This document shows, one piece after another, positions 16,930-23,800 of a stretch of DNA of 32,618 bases (positions are counted from its first letter, which is position 1; each line of letters opens with the position of its first letter). Origin of the DNA: an uncultured Prevotella sp. (lineage in GTDB: Bacteria; Bacteroidota; Bacteroidia; Bacteroidales; Bacteroidaceae); the NCBI GenBank assembly GCA_900315525.1, contig OMZO01000021.1, positions 1 through 32,618 of the forward strand, in the 5' to 3' direction. Under the pieces are notes generated by a model, which saw only the letters and a list, made by a program, of their open reading frames with translations, did no database searches and had not been told where the DNA came from. The translations under genes and the position numbers were made by a program.

Positions 16930-17619
16930 TTACGCTGTGCGCTCGTTGAAGCGGTCGAGGAGCCACTGTTTCTGTTCAGCGATGGTCATGTGGGAGTTGT
17001 CGAGTTCGATGGCGTCGTCGGCTTTCCGCAGAGGAGAGACCTCACGGTGAGAGTCGATGTAGTCGCGCTCCTGCACGTTCTTCAGGATCTCATCGAAGTC
17101 GGCGGGCATCCCCTTGGCCTTGAGTTCGTCGAAGCGGCGCTGGGCGCGAACCTCTGCCGAGGCGGTGACGAAGATCTTCAGTTCGGCATCGGGAAAGACG
17201 GTGGTGCCGATGTCGCGGCCGTCCATGACGACGCCCTTGTCCTTACCCATCTGCTGTTGCTGGGCGACCATGGCGGTGCGCACGAAGCCGACGGCGGCGA
17301 TGGGGCTGACATGACTGCTCACCTCGAGCGAGCGGATCTCGTCTTCGACGCGCTCACCATTCAGATAAGTGTCGGGGCGACCAGTCTCGGGATTGAATTT
17401 GAACGAGATCTGGATATGCGGCATCTCTGCCTCCAGCTGGGCGGTCTTCACGCTGCCGTCGGCATTGAAGAGGTCGTGACGGAGGGCATAGAGGGTGACG
17501 GAACGGTACATAGCGCCCGTATCCACATAGACGTAGCCCACCTCGCGGGCCAGGTCTTTGGCCATCGTGCTCTTGCCGCACGAGCTATGGCCATCGATTG
17601 CGATAGTGATTTTCTTCAT
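16930..17619 (-). CDS. cmk: Cytidylate kinase
   Basis: Cytosolic protein of 229 residues, standard length. It phosphorylates CMP and dCMP to the diphosphates with ATP. The P-loop GHSSCGKST is at residues 10-18, followed by [15 protein letters not shown]. The CMP-site and lid motifs [32 protein letters not shown] and [15 protein letters not shown] are all present. The ATG overlaps the porQ stop as ATGA, so the two genes are co-translated in the order porQ-cmk. Confidence 0.96.
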   Translation of the reverse strand: MKKITIAIDGHSSCGKSTMAKDLAREVGYVYVDTGAMYRSVTLYALRHDLFNADGSVKTAQLEAEMPHIQISFKFNPETGRPDTYLNGERVEDEIRSLEVSSHVSPIAAVGFVRTAMVAQQQQMGKDKGVVMDGRDIGTTVFPDAELKIFVTASAEVRAQRRFDELKAKGMPADFDEILKNVQERDYIDSHREVSPLRKADDAIELDNSHMTIAEQKQWLLDRFNERTA

Positions 17620-18632
17620 AATGCGTATGATAAATTGATGAGAATCGAAGAGGTGGTGACGTGGTACTTGCCGTAAGCCACGTGGAGCTTGAAGCGCTCC
17701 AGCTGGAGACCGGCACCGATGGAGAAGCCAGCCCCGTGGGAAGAGGCGCCTTCGGCGTCGCTGACCTTCATCTGACTGGCACGGCGGAAGTTGTAGCCGG
17801 CAGCGACGTAGAAGGCCTCACTCAGCAGCACGTCGGCACCGACGGCCAGATGACGGCCGAAGCCCTCACTCCAGTCGTTGAGTCGGCTGAGGGTGGCAGA
17901 GAAGCGCAGAGGCGACTGTCCGATGCGCTTGGTGGCACCCACCTGCAGGTCGAGGGGGATGCGCTCGAAGTTTTCGTCGTAGGCCTTCACCTGTCCACCG
18001 AGATTGCGGGCGACAGCCGAGAGACTCAGGTCGTGGTCTTCGTCGAAGTAGTTGAGACCGAGATCGACGGCGACGGCCAGTGAGCTGTAGCCAGCGACAT
18101 GCGAGGAGATGACCTTGGCGGTGATGCCACCCCCGAGTTCGTTGGTGAGGGCATAGGCAAAGGTGCCGCCGACGGCGATGTCGCGGGCCGAGAAGGCACC
18201 AATCTGTTCACCCTCGGGCGTGGTTTCCTTCATTGAGCCGTAGTCCATGTATTGGGCGGTGACGCCCCAGGTGCCACGGTCGCCAGCCGCCTTGAGGAAG
18301 GCAGCGCTGGCCGTCTTGGCTCCCTCCATATAAGTCATGAAGTTGAGACCGATCGAGCGGTCGCTGACATCGTTGATGAGGGCGGGATTATGGAAGACCA
18401 GTGAGGCATCGTCGGCGATGAGCGAGATATTGTCGCCACCGAGGGCAGCCACATGGGCACTGACGGGCAGGCGCAGGAAGTTGTAGGCGGTTTGGCTCTC
18501 CTGTGCGTTTAAAGGTAAGAGTGAATAGTGAAAAGTGAATAGGGAAAAGTGAAAAGTGAATAATAGGAGGGGCAGCAGCCTATGCCACTGCAGCCTGTGC
18601 GTACCTCGGATCAACCAATGTTTTTCTCCCAT
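17616..18632 (-). CDS. porQ: Type IX secretion system protein PorQ
   Basis: Predicted protein of 338 residues with a beta-barrel pattern. The mature start [20 protein letters not shown], followed by [12 protein letters not shown], is the PorQ signature. PorQ sits in the outer membrane and takes part in the late step of T9SS cargo anchoring. The promoter box at 18650-18658 supports the start at 18632. The signal peptide is odd: its hydrophobic core ([18 protein letters not shown], about residues 22-39) is encoded by a TTCACTTTTCAC repeat that also occurs near 22350. The overlap with cmk matches an arrangement I recall in other Bacteroidales. Confidence 0.9.
   Translation of the reverse strand: MGEKHWLIRGTHRLQWHRLLPLLLFTFHFSLFTFHYSLLPLNAQESQTAYNFLRLPVSAHVAALGGDNISLIADDASLVFHNPALINDVSDRSIGLNFMTYMEGAKTASAAFLKAAGDRGTWGVTAQYMDYGSMKETTPEGEQIGAFSARDIAVGGTFAYALTNELGGGITAKVISSHVAGYSSLAVAVDLGLNYFDEDHDLSLSAVARNLGGQVKAYDENFERIPLDLQVGATKRIGQSPLRFSATLSRLNDWSEGFGRHLAVGADVLLSEAFYVAAGYNFRRASQMKVSDAEGASSHGAGFSIGAGLQLERFKLHVAYGKYHVTTSSILINLSYAL
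18520..18565. repeat. AGTGAAAAGTGAATA microrepeat inside the porQ signal sequence
   Basis: The plus strand reads as repeated GTGAATA and GTGAAAA units. Its first part, GAATAGTGAAAAGTGAATA (18523-18541), is identical to 22350-22368 at the end of exbB. On the coding strand it provides the alternating Phe, His, Leu and Ser residues of the PorQ signal peptide. Confidence 0.8.
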
Positions 18633-18649
18633 TTTTCTTCAAATCGGTC

Positions 18650-18658
18650 GCAAAATTA
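18650..18658 (-). promoter_or_regulatory. -7 box of the porQ-cmk operon
   Basis: TAATTTTGC on the minus strand lies 17 bases before the porQ ATG. It is divergent from the tonB promoter at 18723. Confidence 0.6.
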
Positions 18659-18722
18659 CGAAATAATTCTTAATTTCACACCCTTTTTACCGTTTTACTT
18701 CTCTTCCGTTTTACTTTTTTGT

Positions 18723-18731
18723 TATCTTTGC
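18723..18731 (+). promoter_or_regulatory. -7 box of the tonB operon
   Basis: TATCTTTGC lies about 40 bases before the ATG at 18772. The upstream T-rich stretch offers no clear -33 box. Confidence 0.65.
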
Positions 18732-18771
18732 ATGCGGTTTATGAAAATAACGGCAAACTGCCGGTTTTATT

Positions 18772-19467
18772 ATGGAAGTCAAGAAAAGTCGCTTTGCTGA
18801 TCTGGAAAATCTCCGTGTTCAGGCGTTCCTGCTGGGGCTGGATGTCGTACTCGCCGTGCTGTTTGTGGCACTGGAGTGGAACACTTCCGACACAGGGTGG
18901 GCCTTCTTCGAAGACGATGCCGAGTTGGAAGCCGAGATGGAACTGTCGCCGCTGAGACGTGACAAGGACGAGATTCCGATGATGCTGCCGCAGGCGAAGC
19001 AGGAGGAGCCTGTGAAGACCGAAGAGCTGCGACTCGTGGACGACGACATAGAACTGACCTTCGAGCCCGAGCCCGTGGAACGGCTGGAGGAGAAGAAAGA
19101 TAACGAGACCGTCGAGGCCGACAAGCCCGAGGTGGTCGATATGTACGACGAACCCATCGACTTCCGAGTGGTCGAAGACCTGCCTCAGTTCCCTGGAGGC
19201 GCCTCGGAGTTCATGAAGTGGCTGACGAAGAACCTGAAGTATCCTGCCAGTGCTTCGAACCGGAAGGTCAAGGGCAAGGTGGTGGCGCAGTTCATCGTCA
19301 ACAAAGACGGCAGCGTGTCGGACCTGGAACTGCTGCAGAAGCTCGATCCCTCGTGCGACCGTGAGGTGCTGCGCGTGCTTAGGATGATGCCGAAGTGGCA
19401 GGCAGGGCTGATGGATGCCAAGCCCTGCAGGACGAAGGTCTGCATCCCCGTGGTGTTCAGTTTCTAA
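18772..19467 (+). CDS. tonB: Energy transducer TonB
   Basis: Protein of 231 residues. A short cytoplasmic N-terminus precedes one membrane span (about residues 17-36). A long acidic periplasmic linker follows (about 40-135, rich in Glu, Asp, Lys and Pro). The TonB C-terminal domain starts at PQFPGGASEFMKWLTKNLKYP and continues with GKVVAQFIVNKDGSV and ending VCIPVVFSF. TonB carries proton-motive energy from ExbB-ExbD to outer-membrane receptors. The linker is acidic rather than the Pro-Lys-rich type of enterobacteria. It is followed after 27 bases by the prenyl synthase gene. The matching ExbB and ExbD genes lie 2-4 kb downstream. Confidence 0.92.
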   Translation: MEVKKSRFADLENLRVQAFLLGLDVVLAVLFVALEWNTSDTGWAFFEDDAELEAEMELSPLRRDKDEIPMMLPQAKQEEPVKTEELRLVDDDIELTFEPEPVERLEEKKDNETVEADKPEVVDMYDEPIDFRVVEDLPQFPGGASEFMKWLTKNLKYPASASNRKVKGKVVAQFIVNKDGSVSDLELLQKLDPSCDREVLRVLRMMPKWQAGLMDAKPCRTKVCIPVVFSF

Positions 19468-19494
19468 GATGGAATCATCAGTTTTTTTAAGGAT

Positions 19495-20469
19495 ATGTAC
19501 AAATCAGAAGAATTACTCAAGAAGGTGAATGAGGCGCTCGACGGTCTGACCTACGACCGTAAGCCGTCATCGCTGTATGAACCCATCAAGTATGTGTTGG
19601 CCATCGGTGGCAAGCGTGTGCGCCCCGTGCTGATGTTGCTGGCCTACAACCTCTTCAAGGACGACCCCCTGCGCATCATGACGCAGGCCATCGGACTGGA
19701 GACCTATCACAACTTCACCCTGTTGCACGACGACCTGATGGACAATGCCGACATGCGGCGCGGTCATGAAACGGTGCATAGGAAGTGGGATCCCAATCAG
19801 GCCATCCTTTCGGGCGACACCATGCTGTTGCAGGCTTTCGGCAGAATCGGAGCCTGTGAGGCCGACAAGTTGCAGGACGTGTTCAACACCTTCCTGGTGA
19901 CGACCTACGAGATCGATGAAGGACAGCAACTCGACGTGGAGTTTGAGACCCGCAACGACGTGCGCGAGGAAGAGTATGTCGAGATGATCCGTCTGAAGAC
20001 GAGCGTGCTGCTGGCCTGTGCCGTGAAGATCGGTGCCATCCTGGCCGGTGCCTCGAAGGAAGACCAGGAGAACCTCTATAAGTTCGGTGAGCAGATAGGA
20101 CTGGCCTTCCAGTTGCAGGACGACCTGCTCGACGTGTATGGCGATCCGAAGGTGTTCGGCAAGAACATCGGTGGTGACATCACCTCGAACAAGAAGACCT
20201 ATATGCTCATCAATGCCGTGAACCGAGCCAACGAGGCACAGCGGCAGGAACTGATGGGTTGGATCGAAGCCAAGGACTTCGACCGCGAGGAGAAGGTGAA
20301 GGCCGTGACACGGCTGTACGACGAGATTGGGATCCGTCAGCTCTGTGAGCAGAAGATGGAAGCCTGCTACGCACAGGCACAACAGTATCTGGCCAAGGTC
20401 AGTGTCGCCGAGGAGCGTAAGGCCGAGTTGAAGGCCTATGCGGCCAGTATGATGAAACGCCAGAGCTAA
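19495..20469 (+). CDS. Polyprenyl diphosphate synthase (trans-isoprenyl synthase family)
   Basis: Protein of 324 residues. The first aspartate-rich motif is D79-D80-L-M-D83 in LLHDDLMDNADMRRG. The second is at residues 209-213 in FQLQDDLLDVYGD. GGKRVRP near residue 40 binds the diphosphate. The enzyme condenses IPP with an allylic diphosphate to make geranyl- to octaprenyl-length chains for quinones or carriers. The chain length cannot be set by eye. It is in the cytosol, sits between tonB and the TatD gene, and is presumably co-transcribed with both. Confidence 0.94.
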   Translation: MYKSEELLKKVNEALDGLTYDRKPSSLYEPIKYVLAIGGKRVRPVLMLLAYNLFKDDPLRIMTQAIGLETYHNFTLLHDDLMDNADMRRGHETVHRKWDPNQAILSGDTMLLQAFGRIGACEADKLQDVFNTFLVTTYEIDEGQQLDVEFETRNDVREEEYVEMIRLKTSVLLACAVKIGAILAGASKEDQENLYKFGEQIGLAFQLQDDLLDVYGDPKVFGKNIGGDITSNKKTYMLINAVNRANEAQRQELMGWIEAKDFDREEKVKAVTRLYDEIGIRQLCEQKMEACYAQAQQYLAKVSVAEERKAELKAYAASMMKRQS

Positions 20470-20475
20470 GTCGTC

Positions 20476-21285
20476 GTGGGAAAGTTGACCTTCATTGACA
20501 CCCATTGTCACCTCGACGGTGAGGAGTTTGCCGACGACCTGGAGGCCGTCGTGGCACGAGCCCGTGAGGCCGGGGTAGGGGCAATCGGCGTCCCAGGCAT
20601 CGACCAGCGGTCAGCAGAGACGGTGATGGCCCTCTGTCGACGTTATCCCGGTTACTGCTATCCGATGTTCGGACTCCATCCCGAGGAGGTGAAGGCCGAC
20701 TGGGAGACGGTGCTGGACGCCATCCGCAAGGCCTCAGAGCTGGCCCAGGACGAGGCGACAGCCGTCAGACCCATCGCCGTCGGTGAGGTGGGACTCGACT
20801 TCTACTGGAGCCGTGAGTTCGAGCGCGAGCAGTTGTTGGCCCTCGAGGCACAGGTGAAGTGGTCGGTGGAGACAGGTCTGCCCCTGATGATCCACTGCCG
20901 GAAGGCGCAGAACGAGCTGGTGGCCATCCTGAAGCGCTATCAGGACCAGTTGCCGGGCGGCGTGTTCCATTGTTTTACGGGCAATGCCCTGGAGGCGAAG
21001 GAGCTGTTGCAGTTTGAGCGTTTCGTGCTGGGTATCGGTGGTGTGCTGACGTTCAAGAAGTCGCACTTGCCGGAGGTGTTGCACGAGGCAGTGCCCCTCG
21101 ATCGTATCGTGCTGGAGACCGATGCCCCCTATATGGCGCCTGTGCCGATGCGCGGTCAGCGCAACGAACCCGCCTTTGTGGCCCATGTGCTGCGCAGACT
21201 GGCCGAGGCATACGGTGTCGCAGAGGAAGAAGTGGCAGCGAAGACGAATGCGAACTGCCAAAAAATATTAAATATAAACGTTTAA
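20476..21285 (+). CDS. TatD-family metal-dependent deoxyribonuclease
   Basis: Predicted protein of 269 residues, TIM-barrel amidohydrolase fold. Metal-binding motifs are DTHCHLD (His10 and His12), GEVGLDFYW, MIHCRKA, FHCFTG and ETDAPYMAP. Family members are 3'-5' DNases or act in DNA quality control. The start is a GTG at 20476, only six bases after the stop of the preceding gene. No ATG lies early enough in frame to keep the conserved FIDTHCHLD start. Confidence 0.93.
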   Translation: MGKLTFIDTHCHLDGEEFADDLEAVVARAREAGVGAIGVPGIDQRSAETVMALCRRYPGYCYPMFGLHPEEVKADWETVLDAIRKASELAQDEATAVRPIAVGEVGLDFYWSREFEREQLLALEAQVKWSVETGLPLMIHCRKAQNELVAILKRYQDQLPGGVFHCFTGNALEAKELLQFERFVLGIGGVLTFKKSHLPEVLHEAVPLDRIVLETDAPYMAPVPMRGQRNEPAFVAHVLRRLAEAYGVAEEEVAAKTNANCQKILNINV

Positions 21286-21310
21286 CGAATAGAATATGGT
21301 GCAAAAATAT

Positions 21311-21319
21311 TACCTTTGC
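21311..21319 (+). promoter_or_regulatory. -7 box upstream of tRNA-Ser
   Basis: TACCTTTGC lies 15 bases before the mature tRNA 5' end, a suitable distance for a short leader removed by RNase P. Confidence 0.65.
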
Positions 21320-21334
21320 ACCCGCTTAACGCAA

Positions 21335-21422
21335 GGAGAGGTGCTCGAGTGGTTGAAGAGGCACGCCTGGAAAGCGTGTAGCCGGCAAAACTGGCTCGCA
21401 GGTTCGAATCCTGTTCTCTCCG
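21335..21422 (+). tRNA. tRNA-Ser (GGA anticodon)
   Basis: The 88-base class II tRNA has acceptor stem GGAGAGG (21335-21341) pairing with TCTCTCC (21415-21421), and G is the discriminator base. The anticodon stem CACGC/GCGTG encloses loop CTGGAAA with anticodon GGA at 21369-21371, reading UCC and UCU codons. The long variable arm (GCCGG/CTGGC) is typical of serine tRNA. The T loop is TTCGAAT. The CCA end is not encoded. Confidence 0.96.
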
Positions 21423-21474
21423 CTTCGAATCCGAAGGTATCTGAGGATTCAAAGCTTCTAGACAAGACTAGAAG
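21423..21474 (+). promoter_or_regulatory. Tandem, partly exclusive hairpins between tRNA-Ser and exbB
   Basis: CTTCG-AATC-CGAAG (21423-21436) competes with GAATCC (21427-21432) pairing to GGATTC (21445-21450). A third stem, CTTCTAG-ACAAGA-CTAGAAG, spans 21455-21474. No run of T follows, so this is not a standard terminator. It may help release the tRNA from a longer transcript or attenuate it. Confidence 0.5.
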
Positions 21475-21495
21475 GTTTCTAAATGTGACAGGATT

Positions 21496-22365
21496 ATGAA
21501 AAGACTGATTATTCTGTTTTCCATGGTGGGTTTGCTCTTTGTTTCGCAAACCACGACCGCCCAAGACAAGACCTTGCAAGACACTATGCTTACCGCTACG
21601 ACAGACTCCGTGGCCGTCAGCGACTCGACAGCGACAGACCTGTTGTTGTCGGCAGATATCGACGCAGAGCAGGAAGAAGGCGGTCTCCACAAACAGTTGA
21701 AGACCAAGTTCGTCGATGGTAACGTGTTCTTCATGTCACTGGTGGCACTGGCGCTGGTGCTTGGACTAGCCTTCTGTATCGAACGCATCATCTATCTGAC
21801 CCTCTCAGAGATCAAGTCGTACAAGCTGATGGAAGACATCGAAGCCAAGTTGAAGGTCAACGATGTGGAGGGTGCGAAGACTCTCTGTCGGAATACGCGC
21901 GGCCCAGTGGCTAGCGTATGTTACCAGGGACTGCTACATATCCACCAGTCGATGGATGCCATCGAGCGCAGCATCACCAACTACGGCGGTCTGCAGGCGG
22001 CCAATCTGGAGAAAGGCTGTTCGTGGATCAAGCTCTTCATTGCGATGGCGCCGTCGTTGGGATTCCTCGGAACGGTCATCGGTATGGTGATGGCCTTCGA
22101 CCAGATCCAGCAGGCAGGTGACATCGGTCCCACCATTGTGGCACAGGGTATGAAGGTGGCGCTGATCACGACGATCTTCGGTATCGTGGTGGCGCTCATC
22201 CTGCAGTTGTTCTATAGCTATATCCTCTCCAAGATCGAGCGACTGACGGCTCAGATGGAAGAGTCGGCCATCTCGCTGATGGACATGATAACGGAGTTTA
22301 AGGGTAAAGTGCGCTCGGCCGAAGGACGCTTGCTACCGGAGGGACGCAAGAATAGTGAAAAGTGA
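21496..22365 (+). CDS. exbB: MotA/TolQ/ExbB proton channel family protein
   Basis: Protein of 289 residues. The N-terminal signal peptide MKRLIILFSMVGLLFVSQTT and a Ser/Asp/Thr-rich periplasmic segment are typical of Bacteroidetes ExbB. A first membrane span lies near residues 76-96 (FFMSLVALALVLGLAFCIERI). Two conserved spans follow (LFIAMAPSLGFLGTVIGMVMAF and ALITTIFGIVVALILQLFY). It forms the inner-membrane proton channel that drives TonB. The last codons, including the stop, are formed by the AATAGTGAAAAGTGA repeat, giving the C-terminus NSEK. It is the first gene of exbB-membrane protein-exbD-exbD. Confidence 0.92.
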   Translation: MKRLIILFSMVGLLFVSQTTTAQDKTLQDTMLTATTDSVAVSDSTATDLLLSADIDAEQEEGGLHKQLKTKFVDGNVFFMSLVALALVLGLAFCIERIIYLTLSEIKSYKLMEDIEAKLKVNDVEGAKTLCRNTRGPVASVCYQGLLHIHQSMDAIERSITNYGGLQAANLEKGCSWIKLFIAMAPSLGFLGTVIGMVMAFDQIQQAGDIGPTIVAQGMKVALITTIFGIVVALILQLFYSYILSKIERLTAQMEESAISLMDMITEFKGKVRSAEGRLLPEGRKNSEK

Positions 22366-22368
22366 ATA
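22350..22368. repeat. Copy of the AGTGAAAAGTGAATA microrepeat at the exbB end
   Basis: GAATAGTGAAAAGTGAATA is identical to 18523-18541. It supplies the last exbB codons and the stop codon, then extends into the spacer. Confidence 0.8.
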
Positions 22369-22381
22369 ATTTGCTACCACT

Positions 22382-22741
22382 ATGAATAGTATTGTGACGC
22401 CTTTCTTTGCCGACTTGATGCTCTGGCTGATGTACATCATGATAGGGGCAGCCCTGCTGGTGTCGGGCTATAGTGTGTGGCACGGGCTGCGCACACGTCG
22501 TAAGGGCGACGATATCATCAACGGTGTGCCAGCCGGGCGTATCGGCTGGTGCGTAGCCATCGGATTCGTGCTCCTTCTGGTCGTCACCTTCCTGTTGGGT
22601 TCGTCAAAGCCCATCGTCACCAATGGAGAGCGGTTTACCGATGTCTTCTGGCTGAAGACCACCGATATGTTTATCTATACCTCAATCCTTCTGATCATCG
22701 GATGTTTCGTAAGCGCTATCGTCAGCAGATTCCGGAGCTGA
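22382..22741 (+). CDS. Small three-span membrane protein of the exb locus
   Basis: Protein of 119 residues that I do not recognise as a named family. Three hydrophobic stretches are visible, at about residues 10-31 (DLMLWLMYIMIGAALLVSGY), 53-72 (GWCVAIGFVLLLVVTFLLGS) and 96-114 (MFIYTSILLIIGCFVSAIV). A basic loop with LRTRRKG follows the first span. Its place between exbB and exbD, on the same strand with short spacing, suggests a part in the TonB energizing complex. That is inference from context. Its end overlaps the chosen exbD start by 40 bases. Confidence 0.8.
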   Translation: MNSIVTPFFADLMLWLMYIMIGAALLVSGYSVWHGLRTRRKGDDIINGVPAGRIGWCVAIGFVLLLVVTFLLGSSKPIVTNGERFTDVFWLKTTDMFIYTSILLIIGCFVSAIVSRFRS

Positions 22742-23217
22742 ACACCACATCGACGGCAGACATCTCTTTCATGCTGTTGATTTTCTTCCTCGTGACCTCG
22801 TCGATGGACACGGAGAAGGGACTGCTGCGCCAGATGGCACCACCGCCACAAGAACAGACAGAACCGAAGGACGTGAACAAGGACCACGTGCTGCAGGTGG
22901 AACTCGACGGTCACGACCAGCTGACCTGTAACGGAAAGACCGTCGATTACAGGGCGCTGGCCGAAGAGGTGTGCACGATGGCGACCATCAACCGTGAAGG
23001 ACATATCATCACCATCAAGACCGATCCGGAGACCAGCTATGAGGCCTATTTCGGCATGCAGAACGCCATTGCCGGTGCCTATGCGTCGTTGCGCCAGGAC
23101 TATGCGCTGAAACATTTCGGCAAGCGCTATGCCGACTGCGATGCCGAACAGCGTGCCCTCCTCAACGAATACTATCCCCAGCGTATCAGCGAAGACCTGA
23201 AAGGAGGTGACCGATGA
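22702..23217 (+). CDS. exbD: ExbD/TolR family biopolymer transport protein (first copy)
   Basis: Predicted protein of 171 residues. A short basic N-terminus, MFRKRYRQQIPELNTTSTAD, leads into one membrane span (ISFMLLIFFLVTSSM). Its conserved Asp in TADISFM is the proton-carrying residue. A periplasmic domain follows. The frame can be extended upstream to 22549, but that part overlaps the preceding membrane protein gene and lacks ExbD features. I therefore chose the ATG at 22702, which overlaps that gene by 40 bases. The C-terminus is longer than usual and ends in a charged helix-like stretch. The stop overlaps the next ATG as ATGA. Confidence 0.88.
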   Translation: MFRKRYRQQIPELNTTSTADISFMLLIFFLVTSSMDTEKGLLRQMAPPPQEQTEPKDVNKDHVLQVELDGHDQLTCNGKTVDYRALAEEVCTMATINREGHIITIKTDPETSYEAYFGMQNAIAGAYASLRQDYALKHFGKRYADCDAEQRALLNEYYPQRISEDLKGGDR

Positions 23218-23681
23218 GACCGATGCGGAGCCTCTACAGGCGTAGTCGTCACAACGTGCCGACGCTGAACATGGCGTCGATGCCCGACCTGATCTTCACC
23301 GTGCTCTTCTTCTTCATGATCGTCACCCACATGCGCAGCGATGAACTGAAGGTGAGGCTGGAGGTGCCACAGGGTACGGAGGTGCAGAAGCTGAACAACA
23401 AGGCCGCTGTGGTGAACATCTATATCGGTCGGCTCACCGACCAAAAGGGCAAACCTGGGGAATGGGGCGTGCAGTTGAATGGTGATGTCGTATCGCCAGG
23501 ACAGATCGCGTCGCGCATTGAAGAACTGCGTAGCGGCATGTCAGCAGAGAATGCCGAGAAGCTCACCATCAGCCTGCGAGCAGACCGTCGTACACCCATG
23601 AAACTCATCAACGCTGTGAAGCGCGAACTACAGGACTCCTATGCCTTGAGAATCAACTATGGAGCCATGGAAATGAAATGA
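23214..23681 (+). CDS. exbD: ExbD/TolR family biopolymer transport protein (second copy)
   Basis: Predicted protein of 155 residues. The N-terminus RRSRHNVPTLNMASMPDLIF leads into the span FTVLFFFMIVTHM. The conserved membrane Asp is present in MPDLIFTVLFF. The periplasmic part carries VNIYIGR and a C-terminal LINAVKRELQDSYALRINY, typical of ExbD. Two adjacent, diverged ExbD genes are common in Bacteroidetes TonB loci and suggest a hetero-oligomeric ExbD. It is translationally coupled to the first exbD through a 4-base overlap and is the last gene of the cluster. Confidence 0.9.
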   Translation: MRPMRSLYRRSRHNVPTLNMASMPDLIFTVLFFFMIVTHMRSDELKVRLEVPQGTEVQKLNNKAAVVNIYIGRLTDQKGKPGEWGVQLNGDVVSPGQIASRIEELRSGMSAENAEKLTISLRADRRTPMKLINAVKRELQDSYALRINYGAMEMK

Positions 23682-23729
23682 ACCGAAAAAAAACTACACA
23701 AAATGCAAGGATTATTAAAATAAAAATTG

Positions 23730-23738
23730 TATCTTTGC
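23730..23738 (+). promoter_or_regulatory. -7 box of the TMEM43-like gene
   Basis: TATCTTTGC is followed by an AT-rich leader of roughly 60 bases before the ATG at 23801. No clear -33 box is visible. Confidence 0.62.
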
Positions 23739-23800
23739 ACCGAAAACATATTACCAATAATAATTTAGAACTTTAATCAAAACCGTTAAAATTATAAATT

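Noticed and set aside
19567-20511. Minus-strand open frame of 314 codons opposite the prenyl synthase gene
   Set aside because: Both aspartate-rich motifs lie on the plus strand. The antisense frame is a shadow.
22549-22701. N-terminal extension of the first ExbD protein
   Set aside because: These codons overlap the membrane protein gene out of frame and give a His/Arg-rich stretch that does not resemble ExbD. The ATG at 22702 fits the family start.
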